Assembly: GCA_020200315.1 (NCBI GenBank)
Contig: JAIVIZ010000085.1
Span: 1 to 33,985, forward strand
Length of the DNA: 33,985 bases
Direction: 5' to 3'
Origin: Sphingomonadales bacterium
GTDB taxonomy: Bacteria; Pseudomonadota; Alphaproteobacteria; Sphingomonadales; Sphingomonadaceae
Position 1 is the stretch's first letter. Each line of letters begins with the position of its first letter. The position numbers were made by a program, and so were the translations under genes. This document shows positions 15,552-23,438 of this stretch, piece by piece. The notes beneath the pieces were generated by a model. The model searched no databases, was not told where the DNA came from, and saw only the letters and a list, made by a program, of their open reading frames with translations.

Positions 15552-15587
15552 TGACTTTCGCAACTTTCGCAACGTGCGCAACGCGCC
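15552..15587. repeat. 9-bp tandem array, CAACTTTCG type
   Basis: Units TGACTTTCG, CAACTTTCG, CAACGTGCG and CAACGCGCC, the same family as the array at 14501-14527. It ends 10 bp before the stop of the leftward gene at 15598. Confidence 0.65.
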
Positions 15588-15597
15588 GAACAATCGA

Positions 15598-15867
15598 CTA
15601 AGCGGCTAACGCATCCCCAATCAGCGCAGCACGCGCGACGTTCATCGCCCGATCTCTGTGCACCTCTGTTCCTCGGAAGGCTTCTCGCCAGACCTTGTTC
15701 TTCATCCCTTCCAGCTCGTGCCAGTGGGGCGGCCTGTCTTGGGCAATGCACGCCACCAGCGCCTTCGGGAACATTCCCTCCACGTCCTCACTCCATGTTT
15801 GTATTCTGAAGCGCTGACGAAGGACCATGCCGTCCAGACCGCTCGTGCCTGCCAGCGCTCTAGTCAT
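15598..15867 (-). CDS. Small hypothetical protein
   Basis: 89 aa from ATG 15867. The middle reads naturally (FRIQTWSEDVEGMFPKALVA, then PPHWHELEGMKNKVWREAF), with several Trp and His, no signal peptide and no membrane segment. I do not recognise a family. There is no clear ribosome site, and a later Met (residue 14) is an alternative start. It lies between a 9-bp array and direct repeat copy B, in a gene-poor part of the island, and could be a decayed remnant. Confidence 0.45.
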   Translation of the reverse strand: MTRALAGTSGLDGMVLRQRFRIQTWSEDVEGMFPKALVACIAQDRPPHWHELEGMKNKVWREAFRGTEVHRDRAMNVARAALIGDALAA

Positions 15868-15908
15868 TGGGCCGTTAATGGTTCCTTAGCGGCGGCGGCG
15901 GCGAGCGG

Positions 15909-15993
15909 GGCACGGCCTGCTCGTGATCGGACCTAACTGACCTAACGGCGCTAATGGCGAGCTGCGCTTTAGCAGGTTTCGCAACCTTAGCAG
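15909..15993. repeat. Direct repeat copy B
   Basis: 15909-15962 matches copy A with one mismatch (15933). It is followed one base later by diverged 9-bp units GCGCTTTAG, CAGGTTTCG and CAACCTTAG, in the same phase as copy A. The rest of 15868-16147, up to the tRNA-Asp 3' end, shows no gene. Confidence 0.85.
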
Positions 15994-16147
15994 GGCGGAG
16001 GAGCAACGGAGTCGAACGGAACGCGGTTTGATTCACGCCTTCGGAGTGCCGTCGGCGAGTTTCGATTTGGTGCTTAACTCGTGCTTATCTCAGCCGACAA
16101 CCAACCGAGCGCGAAAGCGGTGATCTGGCCTAAACCACTGAAAAGAA

Positions 16148-16224
<77 letters not shown>

Positions 16225-16319
16225 AGGTTGGTGGGGCGGCAACTAGGGGTGGCCCCCTGCCCTGTCAATGTCGATTGGCAGGGGCTGCACCGGCGCCGCT
16301 CTTCGCAAACGAAAACCCC

Positions 16320-17537
16320 CTATTCTTCCTTTTCTTCCTCGTCGCCGACATGGGTCAGAACTCCGTCCTCGAACAGGAAACCGGCGATGTCGGGCGTCCC
16401 CGCCGCCGAGAAAATCGTCTTCAGGATGATCAGCAGCGGCACGGCGAGCAGTGCGCCGGTCGTTCCCCACACCCACGCCCAAAAGCTCAGCGACACGAGG
16501 ATCAGCAGCGGGTTGATCTCCAGCCGGCGGCCGACCACCGAGGGCGTGAACACGTTGGCCTCGACCAGATGCAGGCACAGGAAGAAGGCGGGCGGCAACA
16601 TGGCGGCCCACGCGTCGGGAAAGGTCATCAGCCCGCCGAACGCGAGCAGCAAAATGCTGGCGATCGGCCCCAGATAGGGGATGTAATTGAGCACCGCGAC
16701 GATGCCGCCCCACATGATCGGCGAATCCATGCCGAGAAACCACAGGATTGCGGCCGTGATCGCGCCCATCGCCATGTTGATGAGGGTGATCGTGCCGAGA
16801 TAGGTCGACGTCGCCTCGACCACCTGCTGGATGACGCGGGCGGTGGTCAGCGCGCCTTCGAAGCTGCCGCGGCTGACGATCGTCCGCTTCCTCATGCCGG
16901 TCCAGCCGGCGAGGAAGAAGAAGATCACCAGCAGCGCGAAGAACATCTGGATCAGGATGTGCGGCGCGGAGGCGCTCACCGTCTGGATCACCGAGGTGGT
17001 CGATTCAATCCTCACCGTGCGCGGACCGTTTCTGGGCGGCGCGGAAGCGATCTTCGACGCGGTGCTGTCGATCCAGTGCTGCAGCGACTTGTAGAGGTTG
17101 AGCAGTGGATCGAGCGTGTGGCGGACCTGCTCGATGCGTTGCGGGATGCGCGCGACCCAGTCGATCGCCGGCAGCACGATCGAGGCCAGCGCGAACAACG
17201 CCACGCCGAGGAACAGCACGACGCACAACACCGCCGCCAGCTTCGACGGCACGCGCCGTCGTTCGAACCATTCGAGCAGCGGCACGAGCGCGATGGCGAC
17301 GACCAGGGCCGCCGTCACCGGCATGAAGAATTCCGCCCCGCCGCGCAGCGCGAAGGGAATGGCGAGGATCAGGCCGATGCCGCCGATCAGCGTCAGCGAA
17401 GCGAGCAGCCGGACCCGCTTGCGCGCGATCAGCTGGCTGTCCTGGACATCCGGTTCGTCGTGGACCGGCGCAGAGTGCGCGGCCGGAGCGGCCGATTCGA
17501 CCGACTCAGCATCGTGAGAAGTAGTGCGCGCATCCAT
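16320..17537 (-). CDS. AI-2E/PerM-family membrane transporter
   Basis: About 405 aa with the AI-2E family layout: two N-terminal membrane helices (LLASLTLIGGIGLILAIPFA and FMPVTAALVVAIALVPLLEW), a third near residue 100, a soluble middle region, then a hydrophobic C-terminal half including GMDSPIMWGGIVAVLNYIPY and LGPIASILLLAFGG. The YIPYLGP segment is typical of the family, whose members include TqsA and sodium/proton antiporter-like proteins; the substrate cannot be read from sequence. The acidic tail ends DEEEKEE. ATG 17537 is preferred over the adjacent GTG 17540. It stands alone between two tRNA genes. Confidence 0.92.
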   Translation of the reverse strand: MDARTTSHDAESVESAAPAAHSAPVHDEPDVQDSQLIARKRVRLLASLTLIGGIGLILAIPFALRGGAEFFMPVTAALVVAIALVPLLEWFERRRVPSKLAAVLCVVLFLGVALFALASIVLPAIDWVARIPQRIEQVRHTLDPLLNLYKSLQHWIDSTASKIASAPPRNGPRTVRIESTTSVIQTVSASAPHILIQMFFALLVIFFFLAGWTGMRKRTIVSRGSFEGALTTARVIQQVVEATSTYLGTITLINMAMGAITAAILWFLGMDSPIMWGGIVAVLNYIPYLGPIASILLLAFGGLMTFPDAWAAMLPPAFFLCLHLVEANVFTPSVVGRRLEINPLLILVSLSFWAWVWGTTGALLAVPLLIILKTIFSAAGTPDIAGFLFEDGVLTHVGDEEEKEE

Positions 17538-17635
17538 CACGCCTCAGCATAGGAGCGCAACTTCGCCGCTGCCAGTGGCTGTGCAGCCGCATGCTCGCCA
17601 GTGCGAGACTTTTGCTGCGGGGCAAGCCCATGCTC

Positions 17636-17655
17636 GCCAATCCCCCCAGATTGGC
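17636..17655 (-). terminator. Hairpin after tRNA-Leu
   Basis: GCCAATC (17636-17642) pairs with GATTGGC (17649-17655) across a 6-base loop, 12 bases past the tRNA-Leu 3' end. No T-run follows, so it may act in 3' processing or termination. Confidence 0.45.
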
Positions 17656-17667
17656 TGCGCGCCATGC

Positions 17668-17751
17668 TGGTGCCCCCGGTCCGACTCGAACGGACACGTC
17701 TTGCGACACTCGATTTTGAGTCGAGCGCGTCTACCATTCCGCCACGGGGGC
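17668..17751 (-). tRNA. tRNA-Leu (CAA)
   Basis: 84 nt including CCA. The acceptor GCCCCCG pairs with CGGGGGC, the discriminator is A, the anticodon loop CTCAAAA gives CAA (reads UUG), and there is a long class II variable arm, as expected for Leu. Confidence 0.95.
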
Positions 17752-17802
17752 AGCGGGGTCGTCGCCGTCGCTACTCACGCGGCGACCCCGACGCAAGCGC
17801 CG

Positions 17803-18267
17803 TCAGACGGTGCGAAGCTGCTCGCCGCCCTCGTACGGATTGGGTCCAAAACGATTGGCACCGGCCGTTCCGGGGAGGACGAAGAATACCAGCACCGCGA
17901 TGCCGGCGGCAACTGCCAAAAGCCCGAATATACCTGCCGTGCCCGCTGCAGCAAGCGATCCGCTGAGGATCGCGGGACCGGCGAGGATTCCAGCGATGAC
18001 TGCGGGGATCAGCGGAAGGAGGACCCACCAGCCGCTGCGGCCGGTGTCGTGCAGCCGCCGCACGCCGACGCCGAGGTAAGGCAGGAACATCGCCACGACG
18101 TAGAGCAGCGTCGGAATACGGGTCCCGATTAGCGAGTCGATGATGCCGATGATGATGTAGCCGATCAGGTAGAACAGATAGAACCACCAGAACTCCGCCC
18201 GCGGCGCGCGCCCCGAGAAATCGGCATATTTTCGCAGCGGGCGCATCGCCCAGTCGATCGGTGTCAT
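17803..18267 (-). CDS. DUF805 family membrane protein (copy 1)
   Basis: 154 aa with the DUF805 pattern: an amphipathic start RPLRKYADFSGRAPRAEFWW, then about four membrane helices, with RRLHDTGRSGWW after the second and GPNPYEGG at the C-terminus. Function of the family is unknown. A related copy lies 116 bp upstream on the same strand (18384-18842) and shares the LRKYADFxGRAxRxEFW opening and the VRRLHDxxRSG motif, so this is an old tandem duplication. ATG 18267 was chosen because it places the conserved opening at the N-terminus. Confidence 0.9.
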   Translation of the reverse strand: MTPIDWAMRPLRKYADFSGRAPRAEFWWFYLFYLIGYIIIGIIDSLIGTRIPTLLYVVAMFLPYLGVGVRRLHDTGRSGWWVLLPLIPAVIAGILAGPAILSGSLAAAGTAGIFGLLAVAAGIAVLVFFVLPGTAGANRFGPNPYEGGEQLRTV

Positions 18268-18383
18268 CGTCTTCCCCCAGTTGAAGTCCCGGCAGCTTAT
18301 CCCGCTTTGCGGGGATTGGAAGGCCGGATGTCACATGGCGCCAGCGCAAGGCCCTGGCGCTATGCGTCGCCTGCCGATCAGCC

Positions 18384-18842
18384 TCAGCCCGCGAACGTGA
18401 ATGCCGTTGGCGCCGGGCCGTAGCGATTGGGGATGGAACTGCCCTTTCGATTAAGCATCAGCAGGAGCTGCGCGAACAGGAGGAGCATCACACCATAGTA
18501 GCCGAGCGCAACGATCCTGCCGAGCAGGCCGCCAAAGATTAGCATCAGCGGCAGGCAGAGGAGCATCACGCACGGAACCAGCAATTCGCGGCCACTGCGG
18601 TTGATGTCATGAAGCCTGCGGACGGCGACCGCTGCCTGGGGGACGAACAGGAGCAGGGCGGCGAGCGATGCGACTGGTCCGGGAAGATAGCCGCCACGCC
18701 CCATCACCGCGTCGACGAGCCGCGCCAGCGTCTGCAGCAGCAGCACGACGAAGAAGAAGGTCCAGAACTCGCCGCGCGAGGCGCGCCCCGCGAAATCAGC
18801 ATATTTCCTCAGCGGTTGCACCGCCTGCTCGAACACCGTCAT
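18384..18842 (-). CDS. DUF805 family membrane protein (copy 2)
   Basis: 152 aa. It shows LRKYADFAGRASRGEFWTFF at the N-terminus, VRRLHDINRSG in the middle, several hydrophobic helices, and NRYGPAPTAF at the end in place of the GPNPY of copy 1. The motif after the Arg-Arg-Leu-His-Asp core differs (INRSGRELL versus TGRSGWWVL), so the paralogs have diverged considerably. No function is known for the family. Probably co-transcribed with copy 1. Confidence 0.9.
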   Translation of the reverse strand: MTVFEQAVQPLRKYADFAGRASRGEFWTFFFVVLLLQTLARLVDAVMGRGGYLPGPVASLAALLLFVPQAAVAVRRLHDINRSGRELLVPCVMLLCLPLMLIFGGLLGRIVALGYYGVMLLLFAQLLLMLNRKGSSIPNRYGPAPTAFTFAG

Positions 18843-18911
18843 TCTAACCCCCTAACACTCTGAACTCGTCGCTTCTAAGTGCAACGCTCCTAACAGTCGG
18901 CTAATGACCGC

Positions 18912-20420
18912 TCAGTTTCGCGGCGCCTGCCGCCGATAGCTCAGCGCCTCCGCGACATGGATACGGCCGACGGTCTCGGCCCCGGCCAGATCGGCGATGG
19001 TGCGCGAGACCTTGAGCATGCGGTGATAGCTGCGCGCCGACAGCCGCATCGCCGCGGCTGCCGCCGCCAGCAGCGCGCGCCCGGGTTCGTCCGGAGTCGC
19101 CGCGCGCTCGAGCAGTTCCCCGTCGGCCTCGGCATTGGTCCGCACCCCGTCGCCGGCATAGCGCTCCGCCTGCACCGCTCGGGCAGCGGCGACGCGCATT
19201 GCCACGGCGGCGCTTCCCTCCGCCGGCGGCGGCAGGGTCAGGTCGGCGGCGCTCACCCCCTGAACGTCGACGTGGAGGTCGATGCGGTCGAGCATCGGGC
19301 CCGACACCCGCGCCTGGTAATCGGCGGCGCAGCGCGGCGCGCGGCTGCACGCCAGCGACGGGTCGCCGAGATGGCCACAGCGGCACGGGTTCATCGCCGC
19401 GACAAGCTGGACGCGCGCGGGAAAGGTGACGTGCGTATTGGCCCGGGCGACGCTCACGGTGCCGGTCTCGAGCGGCTGCCGCAGCGAATCGAGCACCGGG
19501 CGCTGAAACTCGGGCAATTCGTCGAGGAACAGCACGCCCAGATGCGCGAGGCTGATCTCGCCCGGCTTGACCTTGAGACCGCCGCCGACCAGCGCCGCCA
19601 TCGACGCACTATGGTGCGGAGCGCGGAACGGCCGCGTCCTGATCAATCGACCGCCCGGCAGTTCCCCGGCCACACTCGCGATCATCGATACATCGAGCGC
19701 TTCCGAAGGCTCCAGCGACGGCAGGATACCAGGCAGGCAGGCGGCGAGCAGCGATTTACCCGCGCCGGGCGGTCCGATCATCAGCAGATTGTGCGCGCCG
19801 GCGGCGGCGATCTCCAGCGCGCGCTTGGCGGTTTCCTGCCCTTTGACCTGCGCCAAATCCGGTCCGCGCCCCGGCTCTTCCGTCTCGCCCGGAACCGGGG
19901 CGGGGAGCAGCGTCGACCCCCGCAAATGGGCGAGCAGCGACAGCAGATCGGGCGCGGCGATCACGTCCACATCGCCCGCCCAAGCCGCTTCGGATCCCTG
20001 CGCCGCCGGGCAGATCAGCCCCTTCCCCTCGGCCGAGGCGTGCAGCGCGGCCAGCAGCACGCCCGCCGACGGTGCGATCCGCCCGTCGAGCCCGAGTTCG
20101 CCGACGGTGACGTAATGGCTCAGCATCTCCGCATCGATCACGCCCATCGCTGCAAGCAGCGCCAGCGCCATCGGCAGGTCGAAGTGCGAGCCCTCCTTGG
20201 GCAGGTCGGCCGGCGACAGATTGGCGACGATATGCTTGGGCGGGATGGCGAGGCCGATCGCGGCGATCGCTCCGCGCACCCGCTCGCGGCTTTCGGCCAC
20301 GGCCTTGTCGGCCAGGCCGACGACGGTGAACCGAGCGAGGCCGGGCATCAGCTGCACCTGCACCTCGACGGCGCGCGCTTCGAGCCCGAGGTAGGCGACG
20401 GTGGAGACGATCGCGACCAT
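18912..20420 (-). CDS. comM: ComM/YifB-type AAA+ ATPase (Mg-chelatase-like)
   Basis: 502 aa, normal family length. The N-terminal ~170 residues form the ComM-specific (ChlI-like) domain, with VGLADKAVAESRERVRGAI and NLSPADLPKEGSHFDLPMAL. The AAA+ core follows, with Walker A GPPGAGKS at residues 216-223 and Walker B-type LFLDELPEF. A Cys cluster (CRCGH, then AC and RC about 16 residues on) is typical of the family. A C-terminal Mg-chelatase helical domain (LSARSYHRMLKVSRTIADLA) closes the protein. In Vibrio and Haemophilus, ComM is a hexameric helicase that extends branch migration during natural transformation; competence here is not shown. ATG 20420. Confidence 0.93.
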   Translation of the reverse strand: MVAIVSTVAYLGLEARAVEVQVQLMPGLARFTVVGLADKAVAESRERVRGAIAAIGLAIPPKHIVANLSPADLPKEGSHFDLPMALALLAAMGVIDAEMLSHYVTVGELGLDGRIAPSAGVLLAALHASAEGKGLICPAAQGSEAAWAGDVDVIAAPDLLSLLAHLRGSTLLPAPVPGETEEPGRGPDLAQVKGQETAKRALEIAAAGAHNLLMIGPPGAGKSLLAACLPGILPSLEPSEALDVSMIASVAGELPGGRLIRTRPFRAPHHSASMAALVGGGLKVKPGEISLAHLGVLFLDELPEFQRPVLDSLRQPLETGTVSVARANTHVTFPARVQLVAAMNPCRCGHLGDPSLACSRAPRCAADYQARVSGPMLDRIDLHVDVQGVSAADLTLPPPAEGSAAVAMRVAAARAVQAERYAGDGVRTNAEADGELLERAATPDEPGRALLAAAAAAMRLSARSYHRMLKVSRTIADLAGAETVGRIHVAEALSYRRQAPRN

Positions 20421-20555
20421 GCTAGCGGCTCCTAGCCGCGAGCACGTCCATCCGAATAAGCAACAGTCCCCCTAGCTCGGCGCGGCGAGGCTAGGCGGCG
20501 CGCCGTTCGGGCGCAAGGCTTGCGCGCCGTGACCGTCCGCACCACATCGCGCGCC

Positions 20556-20876
20556 ATGTCACGGCGCGACCAATGGCGAGCCTTTCTCGATCATCCTGCG
20601 GTCGAGATGTTCCTGTTCGTCCTCGGCGTGCTGCTGATCATCGCCTCGCCGATTGCCGGCGTCATCCCCGGCCCGGGCGGCATCTTCGTTTTTGCGGCCG
20701 GTCTTGCGCTGGTGCTCAGGACCAGCATGTGGGCCAAGCGCCGCTACGTTCATTTCAAGCGCTGGCAGCCGAAGGCAGGACGCTGGGCCGACTGGGGCCT
20801 TCGGCGCCGCAGCGCCCGCCGTCGCGAAGAGCGAATGAAGGCGCAAACGGCGGCGCCGCCGTCGCTCGGCGATTGA
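20556..20876 (+). CDS. PGPGW-type small transmembrane protein
   Basis: 106 aa with two adjacent hydrophobic segments (MFLFVLGVLLIIASPIAGVI and GIFVFAAGLALVLRT) joined by PGPGG, the signature of the PGPGW transmembrane family. The C-terminal half is strongly basic (Lys/Arg-rich) and probably cytoplasmic. ATG 20556 is preferred to the upstream in-frame TTG 20520 because homologs begin close to the first helix. Its stop overlaps a promoter-like sequence for rpmH. Function unknown. Confidence 0.85.
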   Translation: MSRRDQWRAFLDHPAVEMFLFVLGVLLIIASPIAGVIPGPGGIFVFAAGLALVLRTSMWAKRRYVHFKRWQPKAGRWADWGLRRRSARRREERMKAQTAAPPSLGD

Positions 20877-20901
20877 CTTTGATGGGGCTCGCCCGTATCG
20901 G
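20873..20901 (+). promoter_or_regulatory. Promoter-like sequence upstream of rpmH
   Basis: TTGACT (20873-20878), exactly 17 bases, then TATCGG (20896-20901). The -35 box overlaps the stop codon of the PGPGW gene. Transcripts from here would pass through the terminator at 20915-20954 before rpmH. Confidence 0.5.
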
Positions 20902-20914
20902 CCCGGCAACCCAC

Positions 20915-20954
20915 GGTCGCCCTCCGCTGAAGGCCAAGCGGGCGACCCTTTTTT
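20915..20954 (+). terminator. Intrinsic terminator 23 bp before rpmH
   Basis: GGTCGCCC (20915-20922) pairs with GGGCGACC (20940-20947), followed by a C and TTTTTT (20949-20954). It may end the PGPGW transcript, or act as an attenuator in an rpmH leader starting near 20908. Confidence 0.8.
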
Positions 20955-20970
20955 GTTGATCTTCGAAGGC

Positions 20971-21438
20971 ATGAGCGATGAAGCGCACTTTTCAGCCCAG
21001 CAACCTCGTCCGCGCGCGTCGCCACGGGTTCCGTCACCGCATGGCGACGGTCGGCGGCCGAAAGGTGCTGAACGCGCGCCGCGCCCGCGGCCGCAAGAAG
21101 CTCAGCGCCTAGTCTCCACACTCACGAAACGCGCCGACTTCCTTGCCGCCAATCGCGGCAGGCGCTTTCCCATGCCCGGCTTCGTCCTGCTCGTGCGTGC
21201 GCGCGAAGATGCGGATGCGGGGATGCGCGTCGGCTTCACCGTTACCAAAAAGATCGGCAACGCGGTGGTCCGCAACCGCATGAAACGGCGGTTTCGTGCG
21301 CTCGCGCGGGAGCATCTACCGACGCTCGGCATTGGTGGCGCCGACCATGTCCTGATCGGCCGCGCCGGCGGGATCGAGCGCGATTATGCGCTGCTCTCGA
21401 GCGAGCTGGTGCGTGCGCTGCACAAGGCGGCGGCGTGA
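20971..21438 (+). CDS. rnpA: RNase P protein component, with N-terminal extension overlapping rpmH
   Basis: Protein subunit of RNase P, which trims tRNA 5' leaders. The conserved core starts near [13 protein letters not shown] (residue 51 of the ATG 20971 reading) and includes the basic helix motif [20 protein letters not shown] (residues 93-112). Between the core and ATG 20971 the frame has no ATG, GTG or TTG; the only later Met lies inside the core. Starting at 20971 gives 155 aa, with the whole of rpmH nested in another frame and a Pro/Arg-rich 46-residue extension. The only good ribosome site, GAAGG at 20965-20969, is one base from this ATG and eight from rpmH. A non-standard start after rpmH is the alternative. 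It overlaps yidD by 4 nt. Confidence 0.85.
   Translation: MSDEAHFSAQQPRPRASPRVPSPHGDGRRPKGAERAPRPRPQEAQRLVSTLTKRADFLAANRGRRFPMPGFVLLVRAREDADAGMRVGFTVTKKIGNAVVRNRMKRRFRALAREHLPTLGIGGADHVLIGRAGGIERDYALLSSELVRALHKAAA
20978..21112 (+). CDS. rpmH: 50S ribosomal protein L34
   Basis: 44 aa, the exact usual length of bacterial L34, beginning [20 protein letters not shown] and ending in RGRKKLSA. It is basic and binds 23S rRNA in the large subunit. The ATG at 20978 has GAAGG eight bases upstream. It heads the conserved rpmH-rnpA-yidD-yidC-engB cluster. The whole gene lies inside the longer rnpA reading in another frame, and its stop (21110-21112) falls where the conserved RnpA core begins. Confidence 0.97.
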   Translation: MKRTFQPSNLVRARRHGFRHRMATVGGRKVLNARRARGRKKLSA

Positions 21439-21647
21439 TCGCCAGGGGGCTGATCCTCGTGGCGCGGGCCTGGCAGCTCGGCCCCTCGCGCCTGCTGCCG
21501 CCGTCGTGCCGATTTCAGCCGAGCTGTTCGGCCTATGCGATCACCGCTCTTCGCCGCTATGGCGCGGCGCGGGGGGGCTGGCTGGCGCTCAAACGCATTT
21601 TCCGCTGCCATCCGTGGGGGGGGATGGGACCGGACCCGGTTCCGTAA
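21435..21647 (+). CDS. yidD: Membrane protein insertion efficiency factor YidD
   Basis: 70 aa with the YidD signature: [19 protein letters not shown], then a Gly-rich stretch and [18 protein letters not shown] at the C-terminus. An amphipathic N-terminal helix ([18 protein letters not shown]) places it at the inner membrane face, where it assists YidC/Sec insertion. The GTG start at 21435 overlaps the rnpA stop in GTGA, so it is translationally coupled; yidC starts 16 bp after its stop. Confidence 0.94.
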   Translation: MIARGLILVARAWQLGPSRLLPPSCRFQPSCSAYAITALRRYGAARGGWLALKRIFRCHPWGGMGPDPVP

Positions 21648-21663
21648 GCAAGGATCAGAAGAG

Positions 21664-23436
21664 TTGACCGACAACCGTAACTTGATCCTGGCGATCGTCC
21701 TCAGCGCGCTCGTGCTGCTGGGGTGGAGCCTGCTTGGGCCCAAGGTGTTGCCGACCGCCACTCCGCAGACGGTGCAGGTCCGGAACGGGCAGCCGCAGGC
21801 CACACCGCAGCCGCAGGCGAGCCCAGCCGGCGCACCGTCGCCCACCGCGCCCGCTGCGCCTCTAGGCGTCCGCGCCGACGTGCTGCGCTCGACCCCACGC
21901 GTCAAGATTGACACGCCGAGCCTGTTCGGCTCGATCAATCTCAAGGGTACTCGGATCGACGATCTCCGCCTGCTTCGGCAGCGGGAAACGATCGCGGCCA
22001 ACTCGGCGCCGATCCGCCTGTTCTCGCCGCCGGGCGCGCCGGGCGCCTATTTCGCCGGGGTCGGCTGGACCGCGGAGGGCATCCAGGTTCCAGGCCCCGA
22101 TACCGTGTGGCAGGCATCGTCCCGTCTGCTGCAGCCGGGCAAGCCGGTGACGCTCAGCTGGACCAACCCCACCGGCCAGCGCTTCGAGCAGCTGATCGGT
22201 GTCGACGATCTCTACCTGTTCACGATTCAGCAGCGCATGGTGAACGGCGGGAACGCGCCCGTAACCGTGCGGCCCTATGGCTTCGCCAGTCGAGCGAATA
22301 AATCAGTCGATCCATCGACCGCCAACAATCACGTCGGGCCCGTCGGCGTTTATGATCGTGCGGCAAACTACGACCTCGATTTTGCCAATCTTGACGGACA
22401 AGAGCCCAGCTTTTTCGCCCACTTGTTTGGAACGAGTGCGAAACCCGGGGTAAATAACTATCAGGCCTCAACCGGCTGGCTTGGGTTCACGGATAAATAT
22501 TGGCTTGCCGCTCTCAGTCCGGGTTCCGCGTTCGACGCCAGTTTCCGTCACACCCCTACCGGCGGTTACCAAGCCGACTACGCCGCCTCGCCGCAGCAGG
22601 TCGCCGCCGGCCAGACCGCCACCACCGAGGTCCGCCTGTTTGCCGGCGCCAAGGAAAAGGCCGCGCTTGACCGTTACGAGAATGAGGGGATCGCCAAGCT
22701 CTCCAAGTCGATCGACTGGGGCTGGTTCGAATGGTTCATGCGGCCGATCTTCGCCCTCCTGCTCGTGCTGTTCAGGCTGACGGGCAATTTCGGAGTCGCG
22801 ATCATCTGCCTGACCGTCATCGTCCGCGCGTTGATGTTCCCGATCGCCAACCGCCAGTTCAAATCGACCCTGGCGATGCGGCGCGTGCAGCCCAAGCTGA
22901 AGGCGCTGCAGGCGCGCTACAAGGACGACAAGCCGCGTCAGCAACAGGAGATGATGAAGCTCTACAAGGAGGAGCGCATCAATCCGGCCGGCGGCTGCCT
23001 GCCGATCTTCCTCCAGATTCCGGTCTTCTACGCGCTCTACAAGGTGTTGCTGGTGTCGGTCGAAATGCGCCACCAGCCATTCATCCTGTGGGTCAAGGAT
23101 CTGTCCGCGCCCGACCCGATGACGCCGGTCAATCTGTTCGGCTTCCTCCACTTCACGCCGCCGCATTTGCTCGCGATCGGCGTGCTGCCGATCCTCGTCG
23201 GCTTTACCCAGTGGCTGACGATCAAGATGAACCCGATGACCGGCGTCGACCCGGCGCAGCAGCAGATCATGTCGCTGATGCCGTGGTTCATGATCTTCAT
23301 CTTCGCGCCGTTCGCCGCGGGCTTGCAGCTCTATTATGTGATGAACAACCTGCTGACCCTGCTGCAACAATGGTGGTTCAACCGGACCCACCCGGTCGAG
23401 GCCGCGCCGGCGGCGGTTGCCGTCGCGAAACGCTAA
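21664..23436 (+). CDS. yidC: Membrane protein insertase YidC
   Basis: About 590 aa, the normal size for the Gram-negative form. The TTG start at 21664 yields LTDNRNLILAIVLSALVLLG, the usual short lead plus first membrane helix, with AGAAGAG upstream; the frame is open further but overlaps yidD. A Pro/Ala-rich linker and the large periplasmic domain (to about residue 345) follow. The conserved insertase core then begins (WFEWFMRPIFALLLVLFRL), with RALMFPIANRQFKS carrying the groove Arg, and NPAGGCLPIFLQIPVFYALY. It inserts and folds inner-membrane proteins with or without SecYEG. Followed two bases later by engB. Confidence 0.95.
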   Translation: MTDNRNLILAIVLSALVLLGWSLLGPKVLPTATPQTVQVRNGQPQATPQPQASPAGAPSPTAPAAPLGVRADVLRSTPRVKIDTPSLFGSINLKGTRIDDLRLLRQRETIAANSAPIRLFSPPGAPGAYFAGVGWTAEGIQVPGPDTVWQASSRLLQPGKPVTLSWTNPTGQRFEQLIGVDDLYLFTIQQRMVNGGNAPVTVRPYGFASRANKSVDPSTANNHVGPVGVYDRAANYDLDFANLDGQEPSFFAHLFGTSAKPGVNNYQASTGWLGFTDKYWLAALSPGSAFDASFRHTPTGGYQADYAASPQQVAAGQTATTEVRLFAGAKEKAALDRYENEGIAKLSKSIDWGWFEWFMRPIFALLLVLFRLTGNFGVAIICLTVIVRALMFPIANRQFKSTLAMRRVQPKLKALQARYKDDKPRQQQEMMKLYKEERINPAGGCLPIFLQIPVFYALYKVLLVSVEMRHQPFILWVKDLSAPDPMTPVNLFGFLHFTPPHLLAIGVLPILVGFTQWLTIKMNPMTGVDPAQQQIMSLMPWFMIFIFAPFAAGLQLYYVMNNLLTLLQQWWFNRTHPVEAAPAAVAVAKR

Positions 23437-23438
23437 GG

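Noticed and set aside
15351-15593. 80-codon leftward open frame
   Set aside because: Its N-terminus is just the translated 9-bp array and the rest is low-complexity; the opposite strand has a more protein-like short frame.
14401-15990. CRISPR array
   Set aside because: Repeats are 9 bp and tandem, with no 25-40-bp repeat/spacer alternation and no cas genes.
16275-17552. 425-codon rightward open frame
   Set aside because: Antisense of the AI-2E transporter; low-complexity Arg/Asp/His composition.
18957-20435. 492-codon rightward open frame
   Set aside because: Antisense of comM; Arg/His/Gln-rich with no domain, a usual shadow in GC-rich DNA.
20511-20525. Palindrome GCGCAAGGCTTGCGC as operator
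   Set aside because: A 15-bp odd palindrome between comM and the PGPGW gene with no second site or known regulator; chance in GC-rich DNA cannot be excluded.
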